Part shown: in pieces, positions 48,575 to 60,954 of the stretch | Layout of the letters: every line of letters begins with the position of its first letter | Numbering within the stretch: the stretch's first letter is position 1 | NCBI GenBank assembly: GCA_033961575.1 | Contig: CM066730.1 | Span: 131,444,023 to 131,508,022, forward strand | Source: Aselliscus stoliczkanus | Lineage: Eukaryota > Chordata > Mammalia > Chiroptera > Hipposideridae | DNA: 64,000 bases | Direction of reading: 5' to 3' | Notes under the pieces: model-generated | Told to the model about the DNA's origin: nothing | Seen by the model: only the letters and a program-made list of their open reading frames with translations | Databases searched by the model: none | Program-made: the position numbers and the translations under genes

Positions 48575-49194
48575 CAAAAGCTCTTATTTTTTTTAATAAG
48601 TTATTCCAAAATGTATTTTGTTAATAATGTTATTCCAAAAATGTGTTTACTCTTTATCTCATTTTAAAATTTAATTTATTTTTGTGTACATTTTATAATA
48701 TAGATTATAAATGTATATTTGCAACATATTTTTATGCATCTATAAAATTTATAAGGAAATGAAAACACAACTGAATATATATTGGGGATGTGTCTTCAAA
48801 TTCCTTTTTTCTGAAGGAGTGCACAATCTAAAATGTTTAAAGACCACTAGTGTATTAATTTTCATTGCAGCATCTTAGAAAATTGCTAGCTCAGGCACAA
48901 GATGGTGTTCCAAATGCATCTGAGACTTTTTTTTTTTTAGGGTAACAGATGAGGTATGGGCCTTGAATCTGATTGTTAAGCAAGCAAAACAAATTATGAA
49001 AATAAGGTGCTGCCAAAAATGATTGCCTTTTTTATCTCTTCTTTTCCCTAGATGCAGATACATCAAAAGGTTACCAATCTCACATAAATATTTTTAGAGA
49101 AATTATCATCTTTTAGGTCCCTCAGTATATCATTTGATTTAGGGTTAAATATCAAGGGAAGACTTGTGCTAATAATAGTTATTGATAACAGCAA

Positions 49195-49335
49195 TTCTCT
49201 CATCTCCTCTGCATCCTCTCTGTTTTGTAAGCTCCATAAGTGCAAGGACCACATCTATCTTTTTTGCTCTCTTATCTACAGCACCTGTCACAGTGAATGA
49301 CACAGAATAGATGCTCAACAAATATTTAGAGTTGA
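49195..49335 (+). repeat. L2/MIR 3'-end fragment
   Basis: GTAAGCTCCATAAGTGCAAG, ACAGCACCTGTCACAGTGAA and GATGCTCAACAAATATTTAG. Confidence 0.7.
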
Positions 49336-49924
49336 ATTGACTTGTTCTGGAGAGATTTCACTGTCTTTGGTCAACCAAGGTTATAGGTGGCATTGAATCT
49401 TCAAAACTTTCAACAGAATTTTAAAAATGTAGTTGAAAAATTATATACTTGTACTCGTATAGTTTTTCTTAGCAATTCGGTGACCCTTCCATATGGAATC
49501 TATTTAACCATCTGTAGAGGCCTTTCTATTTTCTTCCTTTCTCTTCCTTCTCCTCCTTCTTTTAATATCCGGGAGGTTTTCCTAGTAGATGCCTGGCTGT
49601 TGTCAGTAGTTACCTGTCTAGTTAGGAGGGGGAAAAAAAAATCTTGCTTCTGTGTTTTCTGAGAACAAGCGCTAGACCTTCTGGAGAATGCCTAATGAAG
49701 CAAAAGCCTAACATACAAACCAAAGTATCAGCCTGTGATTATTAGAATGATTATTTAATGTCTATGGGGGATGAGATGGCCTTTCATACAGCTATAGCTA
49801 GATGAATGTACTTGCAAATCAAAAGCTTAATTAAACTACAATGACAGTGACAAATACTTTTCTAGGAAATGCTAGTTCAGTTTCCATTCCTGGTACTTTT
49901 CCATTCCTTTAAATGTCTGTTTTT

Positions 49925-50309
49925 AGGCAACTACAATATTGCTACTGGGATAGGAAAAACAGTTTGGGGAATATAATTAATAATGTTGTAAATATTCTGT
50001 GGAATGTCAGATGATCATAGGTCTTGTTAGGGAGACCATTTCATGGATGGAGTAGAGGTTTGATCACTACACTGTATTACTAAAGCGGAGGTGATATATC
50101 TACTGTAATTGAATATATATAGATAGTCACGGGATGTGGATTATACTGTGGAAGAGAGTCAGAGGAAGAGTAATGGATATATATGATATGGGGGGAGTGG
50201 GGTGGTGTATTGGGGGTGGGGGTTTGTCATTTTGAGGGGTAAAATGTATAACTATTGCACTGTGTTGTACACCTGAAACTAATTTAAAAAAAAATAATAA
50301 TAATAAAAT
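49925..50309 (+). mobile_element. 5'-truncated L1 3' end, copy 2
   Basis: From about 50001 it aligns with the copy at 29146-29471 (GGTCTTGTTAGGGAGACCAT, GTTGTACACCTGAAACTAAT). TSD AAATGTCTGTTTT at 49911-49923 and 50310-50322. It extends about 80 bp further 5' than copy 1, as expected for variable L1 5' truncation. Confidence 0.85.
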
Positions 50310-50322
50310 AAATGTCTGTTTT

Positions 50323-52325
50323 GGTTTACTATTGATACCAAAAGCCCTGAAAATACTTACTCACACTGTGCTGTGAACAACTGAGTGTCATTTGTCAGAA
50401 TAATATTAGGAGATGGGTGCCAACATAGTGATTTTGGGCATCAGACAAATGCTGGCACCAGTTAAGTTTGGTAAAAAGGATTTTCCATACATTTTAACAT
50501 TTTTCTTGTAATAAGGAGATCAGAATCTAAGATTAATTATTCATCTTTGCTGCTTCACTTTACAAAAGTTTTATTTCGAAAAGTTTGCATGTAATTATTA
50601 GTTTTTCTCATCTGTCCAAAGTGTTACTCTTATAGGACACCAATGTAACTATTAAAGATACCTGTAACATCATCTGTTGAAAGGCTCATTTATATAAAAC
50701 AGTGTAGTGCAAGATTCTTAGATTATCAGTAACCCCCAGAGATTCTTAAAATGCGGAGTTGTAACTTTTTCACAACTGACATTTAGCAAGCACAGATGTT
50801 GTTTGTAGATGAACAAACCACGTGGAAAATGCCATGTCTTGGATAGGACCAGTGCATTTCCAAGAGGTTTCTAGGTTGCCAGAAGCCTTCTTAAATGACA
50901 ATAAAGGTTAAACAGTAAAATGAGAACATGAAGCCAATTTAAAACACTGACATTATGTAGCCAACATGTAACCAGTTACAAATACTTACATACATATATT
51001 TAAAACACTGACAGTCATAGGGTCACGCACAATGTAAACTTGAGTCACAGTGTGGCTCTGCTATTCTCAACAGCTAAACCTAAGAGACACATGAGTTATA
51101 GGATTCACAGATTCCATAATATAATAACTTACAACCTGGTTGCCGGAGGCAGAACTTTTGGTGGCCCCAGAGAAAGTGTTTCACCGATTCTTATAAAGAG
51201 GAGAGTGATTCGCATAAAAGACGAATTTCTCACAAACATTGTTACACAAAACCTTAATTATTTATGTATTTTGTTACAGAGCTCTTCAAGGAAAGCCCAG
51301 TGGAGAGCACTCTAGAACTTGGTAAGCATTAAGCATTTTTTTTTGTATATTTCAGTATTTTAGACTCCAGATATCCCTTTGCTCTTTGCTTTCTGTGCTT
51401 AGAAAATATTCTCTGATTTCCCAAGTGAGACAACCCCAAATCTTGTCCTGTTGCTGCATTCAGCTCAGAGTTAAGCTCTCTGGTGAGCAGTGGCAGCTAC
51501 TAGTGGGGATATGATGACTCTGGTCTACTGGTTATAATCCCAAAACATGTGTTACCTGCATTCCACTCCTCCACCCACAATGTGAAGTGGTACAAAGGGA
51601 ACAATGAATGCTCTCCCCTTTGGAAAGGAGAAAAATGTGAGACACCAGACATCTCACATCTGAAGCACTACTGTCTGCTGGGTGATGCAATAGAGTTTTT
51701 GATTTTGGCCTATAGAACCTCTGCCCAAATTGAGACAGGAAGTATCTCAATTAAGTATCCGTTTCTACAAGTCAAACACAACAGCATAATAGCAAATTTT
51801 AATAATTTTCTTCTCCCCTCCAACCTCTCCTCCAAAAGTAATAGTTTTGTGAGAATCTTTCCACATTTCTCTTCATGCTTTTATAGATATATAAAAACAT
51901 GATAGTCTTTTCTTTTTCATTGAAGCAAAAATTGAGCCATGCTCTCTATCCATCTATCATTCTGTCTTTTAATTTTATTTGCTACAAGGCATAAACTTCA
52001 TTCCATAACACAGATAATAGATTTAACTCTGTTTTTTTCAATAGCTACAAGTATTCTCTACTATGTATGTACAAAGATTAAGTCAACTATTCTCTTATTT
52101 ATAGTTCTTAAAGTTTTCCCGATTTCCCTCAAAACGAAAATATTCTTACATACATGGTGTTTTTATTTGTGTATAATGGAATCTCACATATGACTTGTTG
52201 AATTAAAGGGTATGAGCTTTTTCACTTTAATGGATTATGCCTGTCTATTATTCAAACTGTAGTAATTTACACTCCTACTAGCATACCACATTATCACTAA
52301 CAATGAATGCTATACATCTTGTTTA
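50323..52325. other. Intergenic DNA; faint LINE-like part after 51840
   Basis: No gene found. 51840-52300 has the look of an old LINE 3' region (CTCATATGACTTGTTGAATT-type AT-rich text), but I cannot assign it. Confidence 0.4.
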
Positions 52326-52434
52326 ATTTTTTTTATTTTTTGAGGGCAGTGTCACTGGCCCTCATTATGTGGGACCCGAACCAGGGCCGCTGGCATCCCA
52401 AGCCAGTGCTTAACGACTGCGCCACTCAGCTGGC
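52326..52434 (-). repeat. Short A-tailed SINE, type A
   Basis: Reverse copy with GAGGGCAGTGTCACTGGCCC and a head ending CACTCAGCTGGC. Imperfect flanking ATCTTGTTTAATTTT and ATCTTGTGTAATTTT. Confidence 0.93.
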
Positions 52435-52712
52435 AATCTTGTGTAATTTTTATCAATCTAACGTGACAAATGGCATCGCATTGCTTTAAATAGATGTCCT
52501 TGACTATGAACATCTTCTCATATGTCTGATAGTTTTTCAATTATGTGCTATTAGTTTTCTCTGTTGACCTTCAAATAATATGTAATGCAAGAACTTAACA
52601 ACAGTATACTCCTGTCTTTATATCTTCTATGCTATTCCATTGTACATTTTATTTTCATTTATATTATAAGCTCCACAATACATTGTTACTACTTTTGTTT
52701 TAACTCTTTATC

Positions 52713-52764
52713 TTTTTTTTTTTTTTTTTGAGGGCAGTGTCACTGGCCCTCATATGTGGGACCA
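52713..52764 (-). repeat. 5'-truncated type A SINE
   Basis: Only the T-run and GAGGGCAGTGTCACTGGCCC to GTGGGACC are present. Flanked by TTAACTCTTTATCTTTT on both sides, so truncation happened at insertion. Confidence 0.92.
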
Positions 52765-52879
52765 ATTAACTCTTTATCTTTTAAAGAAATTTAAAAATAG
52801 AAAACAAAACTTTTGTTTTCTATTTTTGCAACATAGTTATGACTGTTAGCACCTTTCATTACTTCGTATATGTCAAAGT

Positions 52880-53760
52880 TTCCACTGGGTATCATTTCAC
52901 TTCCACATAAAGAAATTCATTTAACATTTCCTATAGTGCAGGTGTGCTACTGACAAATTTTCTTAGCTTTTGTAGGTCTAAAAATGTTTTCATTTCACTT
53001 TTATTATTGAAGATTTTTTTTTACTGCGTGTAAGATGATGGTTTTTTTTCTCCCTAGCATATTAAAGATATTATTCCATAGTCTTCTGCTTGCATTGTTT
53101 CCAATGAGAAGTCACTGAAATTCTTATCTTATTTTCCTGTATGCTTTCAAGATCTTTTCCTTGTCACTGATTTTCAATATTATATTATGATGGGCCTTGT
53201 TATGGTTTCCTTGGTGTATATTATGCTTAAGGTCTGTTGAGCTTGTTAGATGTGTGAGTTTTTGGCGTTTGCAAAAATTGAAAAACTTTTCTAACATTAT
53301 TTCTTTAAATGTTCTATTTCTACTTCTAGATTCCAATTACACAATTTTGGAGTGCTTTATATTGTCTCACAGTTCACTGAGGCTCTGTTCTTTTTTTTTT
53401 TTTTTTACCCCAGCTTTTTTCCTCTTTTTGCTTCAGTTGCTATGTCTTCAAATTCTTTTTTCTGCATTGTCCAATTTGATAAATGCATCCATTTACTTTT
53501 ATATAAAATGTTAAAGTACATGTATTTATCAGCTCTAAATTCTTATTTGGTCATTATTTTATGGTTTCCATTTCTCTTATTATCCATTTTATCTTTAAAT
53601 CATTGGATACATTTATGGTAGTTGTAGTAAAGTCTTTGTCTGCTACTTCTCTCATCTCTGCTATCATCTCTGAGTTTATGTCTATTGCCTGATTTTCCTC
53701 CTACTTATGAATCACATTAATTGTGCTTCTTTGCCCATCTAGTAATTTTTTTACTGAACC
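52880..53760 (-). repeat. Old L1-type LINE fragment
   Basis: Plus-strand marks: TTTCCTATAGTGCAGGTGTG, GATATTATTCCATAGTCTTC, CATTGTTTCCAATGAGAAGT and CTTTAAATGTTCTATTTCTA. These resemble the same old L1 5' region as 24040-25640 but are more diverged. Confidence 0.5.
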
Positions 53761-54300
53761 CTAGAGATTGTAAATCTTTAGCTTTACAAAAGCTAAAATA
53801 TTTGTTATCTGGTCTTTTACTGAAAAAGTTTGTTGATCTTGCCCTAGATGTATAAAATTATGTTGAGTATAGATGTCAGTACATGGAGTACACAGCATGC
53901 AATTTTCTTGTAAAGTACTAGTCCCCCCCTTTTTTATAATTAATACATCAGTGCACTTTTTCTCAATTAGGCAAGAGTCAAGAATACGAAAGAGTGAAAA
54001 ACAAAATATGAACAATCCCCTTTGTTTCCCACACCCATCACAAACTCAACAATTGTCAAACTTTGGTTTAGGGAGATTTTAGTCATCTCATAATCTCTAT
54101 CAGTCCTTCCACACTATCCTTTGATAATGACACTTACTATTTTTTCAGTTTATGCAATGTTCCAAGCAAACACAACTTTGAGCTGGCCTATTGTTAATAA
54201 TTTCTAATTTCTATGCACAGTTCCTATTCATTGTATTCACAAACATACAGCTTTCTTTGTGTGGGTGTATTGGGACCAGGGTATACATATTGTTCTTTTA

Positions 54301-54342
54301 CTATTCACCATGGAGTTTTTATTATTCACCATGGAGTTGTTT
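54301..54342. repeat. 20-bp near-tandem duplication
   Basis: TATTCACCATGGAGTT occurs twice at a spacing of 22 bp. Confidence 0.9.
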
Positions 54343-54767
54343 TCATGTCAAAGTGTGTACAAATATGTCTACCTCATACTTTTCTTAAACAATTTCATAA
54401 CAGCTCTAGTACATATAGGCCACAATTCATTAACTGTTTCCATTCTAGTGGACATTTTAACTTGTAATTTTCTATTATTACACATAATATTGCAAGAAAC
54501 ACCCTTTATATAGTTAGTTTATATATTTGTTTCTGAACACACATGGCTATTTCATGGGATAAAGTTTTGGAAGTAGAATTTCAGCAACAGGAAAAGTGCA
54601 TGTTTACAGTGTTCTCAATTTATATATAAAATTATATTAGTTTCAGGTATATAACATAATAATTCAATATATGTATATATTGTGAAATGATCACCACAAT
54701 AAGTGTAGTTAATATTTATCACCACATGTAGTTAGAAATTTTTTCCTTGTGATGAGAACTTGTTTTT

Positions 54768-54870
54768 TTTTTTAAGGGCAGTGTCACACTGGCCCTCAGA
54801 TGTGGGATCCGAACCCGGGCCGCTGGCATCCCAAGCCAGCTCTTAACCACCGTGCCACTTGGCTGGCCCC
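54768..54870 (-). repeat. Short A-tailed SINE, type A, in the L1
   Basis: Reverse copy. TSD GTGATGAGAACTT on both sides. Inserted in the L1 3' UTR. Confidence 0.95.
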
Positions 54871-55227
54871 GTGATGAGAACTTTAAAGATTTACTATCAG
54901 CAACTTTCAAATAACAATATGGTGTTATTAATTATGCTGTATATTACATTCCCATGACTTATTTATTTTAGAGCTTGAAGTTTGTACTTTTAACTCACTT
55001 TCCCATTTTGCCTACCCCTCACTCCTCTACCTCTGGAAACATCAATCTGTTCTCTGTATCCATGAGCTTGGTTTTTTTTTGTTTGTTTGTTTTTTAGATT
55101 CCACATATAAGTGAGATCATGTGGTATTTTCTGTCTGACTTATTTCATTTAGCCTAATGCCTTCAGTGCCCATCCATGTTGTTGCAAATGGCAAGATTTC
55201 CTTCTTTTTTTATGGGAATAATATCCC

Positions 55228-55270
<43 letters not shown>
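55228..55270. repeat. (AT)n microsatellite
   Basis: About 21 AT units inside the L1 3' UTR. Confidence 0.97.
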
Positions 55271-55273
<3 letters not shown>

Positions 55274-55568
55274 TATTTTCTTTATCCATTCATCCATCGA
55301 GGGACATTTAAAGATGCTTCCTTATCTTGCCTGCTGTCAATAATTCTGCAATGACTATGGGGGTACAGATATCTTTTGGAGTTCATGTTTTTGTTTTATT
55401 CAGATCAATACCCAGAAATGGGATTTCTGGATCATATGGTAGTTTTATTTTTTATTTTTTGAGGAGCCTCCATTCTGTTTTCCACAGTGGTGACACCAAT
55501 TTACTTTCCCAGCAACAGTGCACAAGGGTTCCCTTTGCTCCATCTTTGCCAAATTTTTAATTGGAATT

Positions 55569-55601
55569 TTTTTTTTTTTCAGCTGAGCCGTCCTGCCACC
55601 T
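55569..55601 (-). repeat. Micro-insertion: 3' stub of a type D SINE
   Basis: A T-run plus CAGCTGAGCCGTCCTGCCAC and CTGTTGG only, flanked by TAATTGGAATTTTTTT on both sides. About 33 bp long including tail. Confidence 0.9.
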
Positions 55602-56595
55602 GTTGGTAATTGGAATTTTTTTTGGCTATTGAGTTGTAAGAGTTTTTTATATTTTTTGGATTTAACCCCTTATCAGATACATGATTTACAAATATTTTTT
55701 CCCATTCAGTAGGTTGCCTTTTCATTTGGTTGATGGTTTCCTTTGCCGTGCAGAAGTTTTTAAGATTGGTGTAGTTTCACTTGTTTATTTTTGGGCTTTT
55801 GTTGCCTTTGCTTTTGGTGTCCAATCCAAAAAATCATTACTAAGACTAATGTCAAGGAGCTTACAACATATGTTTTCTTCTAGGAGTATTTTTATGGTTT
55901 CAGGCCTTATGTTTAAATCTACTCAATTTCAAGTTAATTTTTGTGTATGGTGTGAGATAATTGTCTAAGTTTCACTCTTTTGCATGTGGCTGTCTAATTT
56001 TCCCAAGGCTAATTTTCAAAGATTCTGTCATTTCCCACTGTATATTCTTGGCTCCTTTGTCATAAAATGACAATATATATGCATGGGTTTATTTCTGGGT
56101 TCTTTATTCTGTTCCATTGAACTGTGTATCTGTTTTTTATGTCAATACTGTACTGTTTGATTACTAGAGCTTTGTAATATAGTTTGAAATCAGGAAGCTT
56201 GATGTCTCCAGATTTGTTCTGTCTCAAGATTGCTTTGGCTATTTGGGGTCTTTTGTGGTTCCATACAAATACTAGGATTGTTTTGTTCTTTTCTTTGAAA
56301 AATGTCATTGGAATTTTGATAGGGATTGTATTAAATCTGTAGATTGCTTTGAGTAGTATGGACATTTTAACAATATTAATTCTTCTAGTCCATGAGCACA
56401 GAATATCTTTCCATATGTATCTTCTTCAATTTCTTTCATAAGTGTCTTATAGTTTTTAGTGTATGGGTCTTTCCTTGGTTAAATTTATTTCTAGGTACTT
56501 TCTTCTCTTTGATGAAATTGTAAATGAGATTGCTTTCTTAATTTCTCTTTTTGATAGTTCCTTATTAGTGTATAGAAAATTACCTGATTTTTGTA

Positions 56596-57087
56596 CAGTA
56601 GTCTTCCCTTATACATGATTAGTTAACCTAATCAAAATATTAAATAGAAAATTCCAGAAATAAATAATTCATAAATTTAAAATTGCATGCCATTTTGAGT
56701 AGCATGATGAAATCTTATGCCATCCAGGTCTGTCCTGGCTGGGACACGAATCATCCTTTTCTGTGTTCAGCATATCCACGGTGTATATGGTGCTACCCAC
56801 CAGTTAGTCACTTAGTAGCCATCTCTGTTATCATATTGACTGTCACAGTACTACAGTATTTGTATTCAACTAACCCTTATTTTATTTAACAATGCCACAT
56901 TCATGTAACTTTTATTTGAGTATATCGTTATAATTGTTCAATTTTTAGTTACTGCTGTTAATCTCTTTCTGTGCCTAATTTATAAATTAAACTTTATCAT
57001 AGATACGTATGTATAGAAAAAAACATAGTATATCTAAGGTTTAGTACTAGTCATTGTTTCAGGCATCCACTCTGGGTCTTGGAATGT
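56596..57087 (+). mobile_element. Tigger-like (pogo) non-autonomous DNA transposon
   Basis: Left end CAGTAGTCTTCCCTTATACA, then AGAAAATTCCAGAAATAAAT, TGGTGCTACCCACCAGTTAG, AAATTAAACTTTATCATAGA and CAGGCATCCACTCTGGGTCT. Placed after a TA in L1 ORF2 text. The right terminal repeat is missing, so the right end is truncated. Transposase sequence is absent. Confidence 0.8.
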
Positions 57088-58059
57088 ATATTGATTTAAT
57101 TAACTTATTTATTAGTTCTAAAACTTTTTTGGTGGAATCTTTTAGAGTTTTTCTAATATAATATTACATCACCTGCAAATAGAGGTTTCTCCCTTTCTGA
57201 CTTGGATGTCTTTTATTTCTTTCTTTTGTTAATTGGTCTGGCTAGGACTTCTATTACTATGTTGAATGAAAATGGCAAGTGTTGGAATTCTTGTGTTATT
57301 CCCAATTTTGGAAGAAAAGCTTTTAGCTTTTCTACCAGTGAGGATGATGTTAGCTGTGGGCTTGTCATAAACAGCCTGTATCACATAGAGGTATTTTCCC
57401 TCTAGACCAACTTTGTTGAGAGTTTTTATCGTGAATTGATTTTTTTGTCAGATGCTTTTTCTGCATCGATTGAGAAGATTGCATGATTTTTCCCCTTCAT
57501 TTTGTTAATGTGGTATAAAACATTAATTGATTGGTAGATGTTGAAACAACCCTTGCATCCCCAGAATAAATACCATTTGATTGCGGTGTATGATCCTTTT
57601 AATTATTGTTGAATTCAGTTTGCTAATATTTTGTTGAGGATTTTTGTATCTATGTTCATCAGGAATATTGGTATGTAATTTTCTTTTCTTGTGGAATCCT
57701 TGTCTGGTTTTGGTATAAGGGTAATGTTGGCCTTATAAAATGAGTTCAGAAGAGTTCCCTCCTCATCCGTTTTTTGGGAAGAGTTTGAGAAGGATTGGTA
57801 TTAAACCTTCTTTGAATGTTTAATAGAATTCACCAGTGAAGCTGTCTGGTCCTGGAGTTTTGTTTGCTGGGAAATTTGTTTTTACTGATTCAATCTTCTT
57901 ACTAGTAATTGGTCTGTTCAGATTTTCTATTTTATCATGATCCAGTCATGGTAGGTTGTATGTTTCTAAAAATTTGTCTATTTCTTCTAGGTTGTCCAAT
58001 TTGTTGATGTGTAATTATTTATAGTAGTCCCTTATGATCCTTTGTATTTCCTTTTTTAA

Positions 58060-59268
58060 AATATTTTTATTAAAAATATAGTTAACATACAATATTATAT
58101 TAGTTTCAGGGTTATTCAACCATAGTTATTCAACATTTATATTCCTACAGAAGTGATCGCCATGATAAGTCCAATAACCATCTGACACTGTACCACACTA
58201 TCACAGTATTATTGACTATATTCCCCATGCTGCACATTACATCCCCGTGACTTATTTGTTTTATACCTGGAAATTTGGACCTCTTATTCCCCTTCACCTT
58301 CACCCACCTTTTTAAAATTTTCAGTTACAATTGACATTCCATACTATTTTATATTAATTTTAGGTATACTCATAGTGGTTAGACATTTATATAATTTAAG
58401 AAGTGATCCCCGGGCCAGCCTGGCACTATACATATCATTGACTATATTCCCTATGCTTTACTTTATATCCCCATGACTATTTTTGTAACCACCAATTTGT
58501 ACTTCTTAATCCGCTTACCTTTTCCCGTGGACTCAATAGTTTTACAAGAAAGAATGCAATGTGGGTGGGGCTCTTTCCTTGGGAGAAAGTGCATTGGAGG
58601 AGTTGGGTGAGGCAGGATCCCAGTGGAGCTCACTAGGCCAGTCAGATTCAGATTTGGCTGTGTTGCAGAAAGCTCAATACAGGAAAGATTGCACTCACCT
58701 GATGGCTGCATGCAAGGAGCACCCCACACAAAGAAAATGGCAACTGTCCTGCTCTCTTGCTGAAGCCACGCACCTCAGTTTGCCCCCTGTAAGCCTCCAA
58801 TGCTGGAGCCCACGGCGAGTGCGAGCGAGTAAGTCTGTACACAGGCCTTTTAAAGGGATGTCTGGGTGTCCCACTGCCTTCCGTCCCACCCAGGTGGTTA
58901 GAATCCCCATTGTTTTTCACAGCCAGATGTTGTGGGGGCTTCTCCTCCTGGCACCAGTACTTCAGGCTGGCGAATTTGGTATGGGGCTGTCCCTTGCTCC
59001 TTTGGAGGGAACTTCCATGGTCGAGATATCCTTCCTGATTCCCAGCTACCAAACAGAGGTTTGGGACCAGCCCATTTAGCATCTTTGCCCCCCCTACCAT
59101 CCTCGAAGTGGCTTCCTCCTTATATTCTTAGTTATAAAACCTTTATTCAGCCAGACTACAGATGGTTCTCCAGGTTGATTGTTCTATAATTTGGTTGTAA
59201 TTTTAATGTATTCATGGAAGGAAACATGCACAGTGTTTATCTACTCTGCCATCTTGGATCTTTTGACT
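58060..59268 (-). mobile_element. L1 copy with 5' region joined to 3' UTR, lacking ORF1 and ORF2
   Basis: Reading on the minus strand, it begins GATCCAAGATGGCAGAGTAG (typical L1 5' start), continues about 740 bp of 5' UTR-like, GC-richer sequence, then at about 58515 passes straight into L1 3' UTR (ATTAAGAAGTACAAATTGGT) and ends in an A-rich tail. The host L1 text CTTTGTATTTC flanks it on both sides (about 58038-58048 and 59268-59281). No ORF1 or ORF2 text is seen inside. Plus-strand frame 58561-59079 looks incidental. Confidence 0.65.
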
Positions 59269-59345
59269 CTTTGTATTTCTAAGGTATATCTGTTGTAATA
59301 TCTCTTTCATTTCTGATTTTATTTGACTCTTCTCTTTTTTGGGAT

Positions 59346-59346
<1 letters not shown>

Positions 59347-59391
<45 letters not shown>

Positions 59392-59392
59392 T
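59347..59392. repeat. (GT)n microsatellite
   Basis: About 22 GT units at the truncated 5' edge of the L1. Confidence 0.97.
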
Positions 59393-59983
59393 AGTTCATA
59401 CTCCATTTAAGCTTTTTATTTTGTTATATTTTCCTCACTTACCCTTCATCTGTAGACTCTGAGGAAGAATCTATTTTCTTGCCTTTCCCAGCTTCTAGAG
59501 TCTACTCATATTCCTTGGCTCATGGCTGCCTTTCAGCATCAAGAATAGCAATGTCCAGTGTTTTTCACATCATATCACTCTGACAGTCCTTCTGCCTCCC
59601 TCTTTCACATTCAAGGACACGTGATTTCATTGGGCCTGCCTGGATAATCTCCCTCTCTCATAGTCAACTGATTAATAACTTTAATTCCACCTGCAACCTT
59701 AATTCTCTTTTGCGATGTAACCTAACATATTTACAGGTTCTGGGAATTAGAATGTAGATACCTTTGGGGGGGGGGGGAGTATTTTTCTGCCTACCACAGC
59801 AACTTCCTAATTTTTGCCAATCTGTAAAGCATCTCAATGTAGCTAAAATGTACAAAAAAAACTACTATAAACTGGTAAGGGAAAAAAAGTGAATATAAAA
59901 TTAGTAATGAATATAAATAAACAATTTACACAGGAAAAACCTGAAATGCTCATACGTATATGGAGAGATGCTCAACTTCACTT
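59393..59983. other. Intergenic DNA without recognised features
   Basis: Only an 11-G run at 59767-59777 stands out. Confidence 0.5.
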
Positions 59984-60387
59984 TTTTTTTTTTTTAAAGA
60001 TTTTACTGGGGAGTTGGGGGAGGGGAACAGGGTTGTGAAATCGGGGAAGGGGAACAGACAAGTTCCTGTCTTTTTGTTCTTCACTCTAGTTATGGAGGAT
60101 GTTGCTTCACTGGCCCATGTTGGTATCTTCATTGCGCTCTTCCCGGATGAGGCAGATCAGTCGCCGGCCTCTGGAGGGTAGCTTACCACGGCTATTGGCC
60201 TCTCACACTGGCTGCCGGCCACTCTGCAGCAGGGGCTGCAGCCTACACCATCGCGGGGGCTTGCATAGCCCAGCTCCAAGTGGAGCTATTGTTAGCTGTA
60301 GAGGGCAGCCCTCAAATGTGGGATCCAAACCAGGGCTGCTGGCATCCCAAAACCAGCTCTTAACCAATGCGCCACTCGGCCGGCCCT
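59984..60387 (-). repeat. Composite T+ SINE, type C
   Basis: Reverse copy. Head ends CACTCGGCCGGCCC. TSD CTCAACTTCACTTTT-like text on both sides (CTCAACTTCACTCTT at right). Confidence 0.93.
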
Positions 60388-60417
60388 CAACTTCACTCTT
60401 AATATATAGCAATTCAA

Positions 60418-60903
60418 GGGCTGGCCTAGTGGCTCAGTTGGTTAAGAGCTTGCTCAAGAGTGCGAGCTCTGAGCAACAGGGTCTCCTTTTCGATTCCCAC
60501 ATGAGCCAGTGAGCTGTGCACAAGCTGAGCTACCAACAAGTGGCAGGATGGCTCAGCTGGTGAGAGCACGTGCTCCTAACAAGACTGCCTGTTTGAGATG
60601 GTGTTCTATGCCCACTCGCAGTTAAAGACTGAACTTGGCACCTTGAGCTGAGCTGCTGCGCAGGTGACTCAGGGGATAGAGTGTGCGCGCTTATCCAACT
60701 CCCGCATGGGATGGTGGCCATGCCCATCTGCAACTAGTTGAACACAGCACCTTGAGCTGAGCTGCACTACTGGACTTGGAGCTGAGCTTGCTGCGCCCTC
60801 CACAACTAAGATTGAAGGACAACAACTTCTCTGTTTCCTTTCCTCAATTCCCCAACACTGTTCCCCTACCCCAATTCCCCAATAAAATTTTAGGAAGAAA
60901 AAT
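60418..60903 (+). repeat. Composite T+ SINE, type B, three tRNA-like units
   Basis: Sense copy with head duplicated near GAGCTTGCTCAAGAGTGCGA, extra third unit at about 60660-60720, and tail CCCAATAAAATTTTAGG. TSD ATAGCAATTCAAG at both ends. Head-to-head with the type C copy 30 bp to its left. Confidence 0.92.
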
Positions 60904-60954
60904 AATAGCAATTCAAGTTAAAACTACACTGAGACCATTTTTTGTAACACCTTG

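Larger units (their letters stand above)
54605..59346 (-). mobile_element. L1 LINE, 5'-truncated, with several younger insertions
   Basis: 3' end at the left. The minus-strand ORF2 C-terminal frame at 56060-56365 includes [20 protein letters not shown], then [20 protein letters not shown] and [14 protein letters not shown], the L1 region after the reverse transcriptase. RT-region text continues at 57090-58055 and resumes at 59269-59345. Interrupted by SINEs (54768, 55569), an (AT)n array, a Tigger element (56596-57087) and another L1 piece (58060-59268). Coding frames are broken. Confidence 0.9.

Noticed and set aside
58561..59100. Overlapping 172- and 150-codon frames on both strands
   Set aside because: They lie in L1 5' UTR-like sequence, which is GC-richer and stop-poor. 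No conserved protein family is seen.
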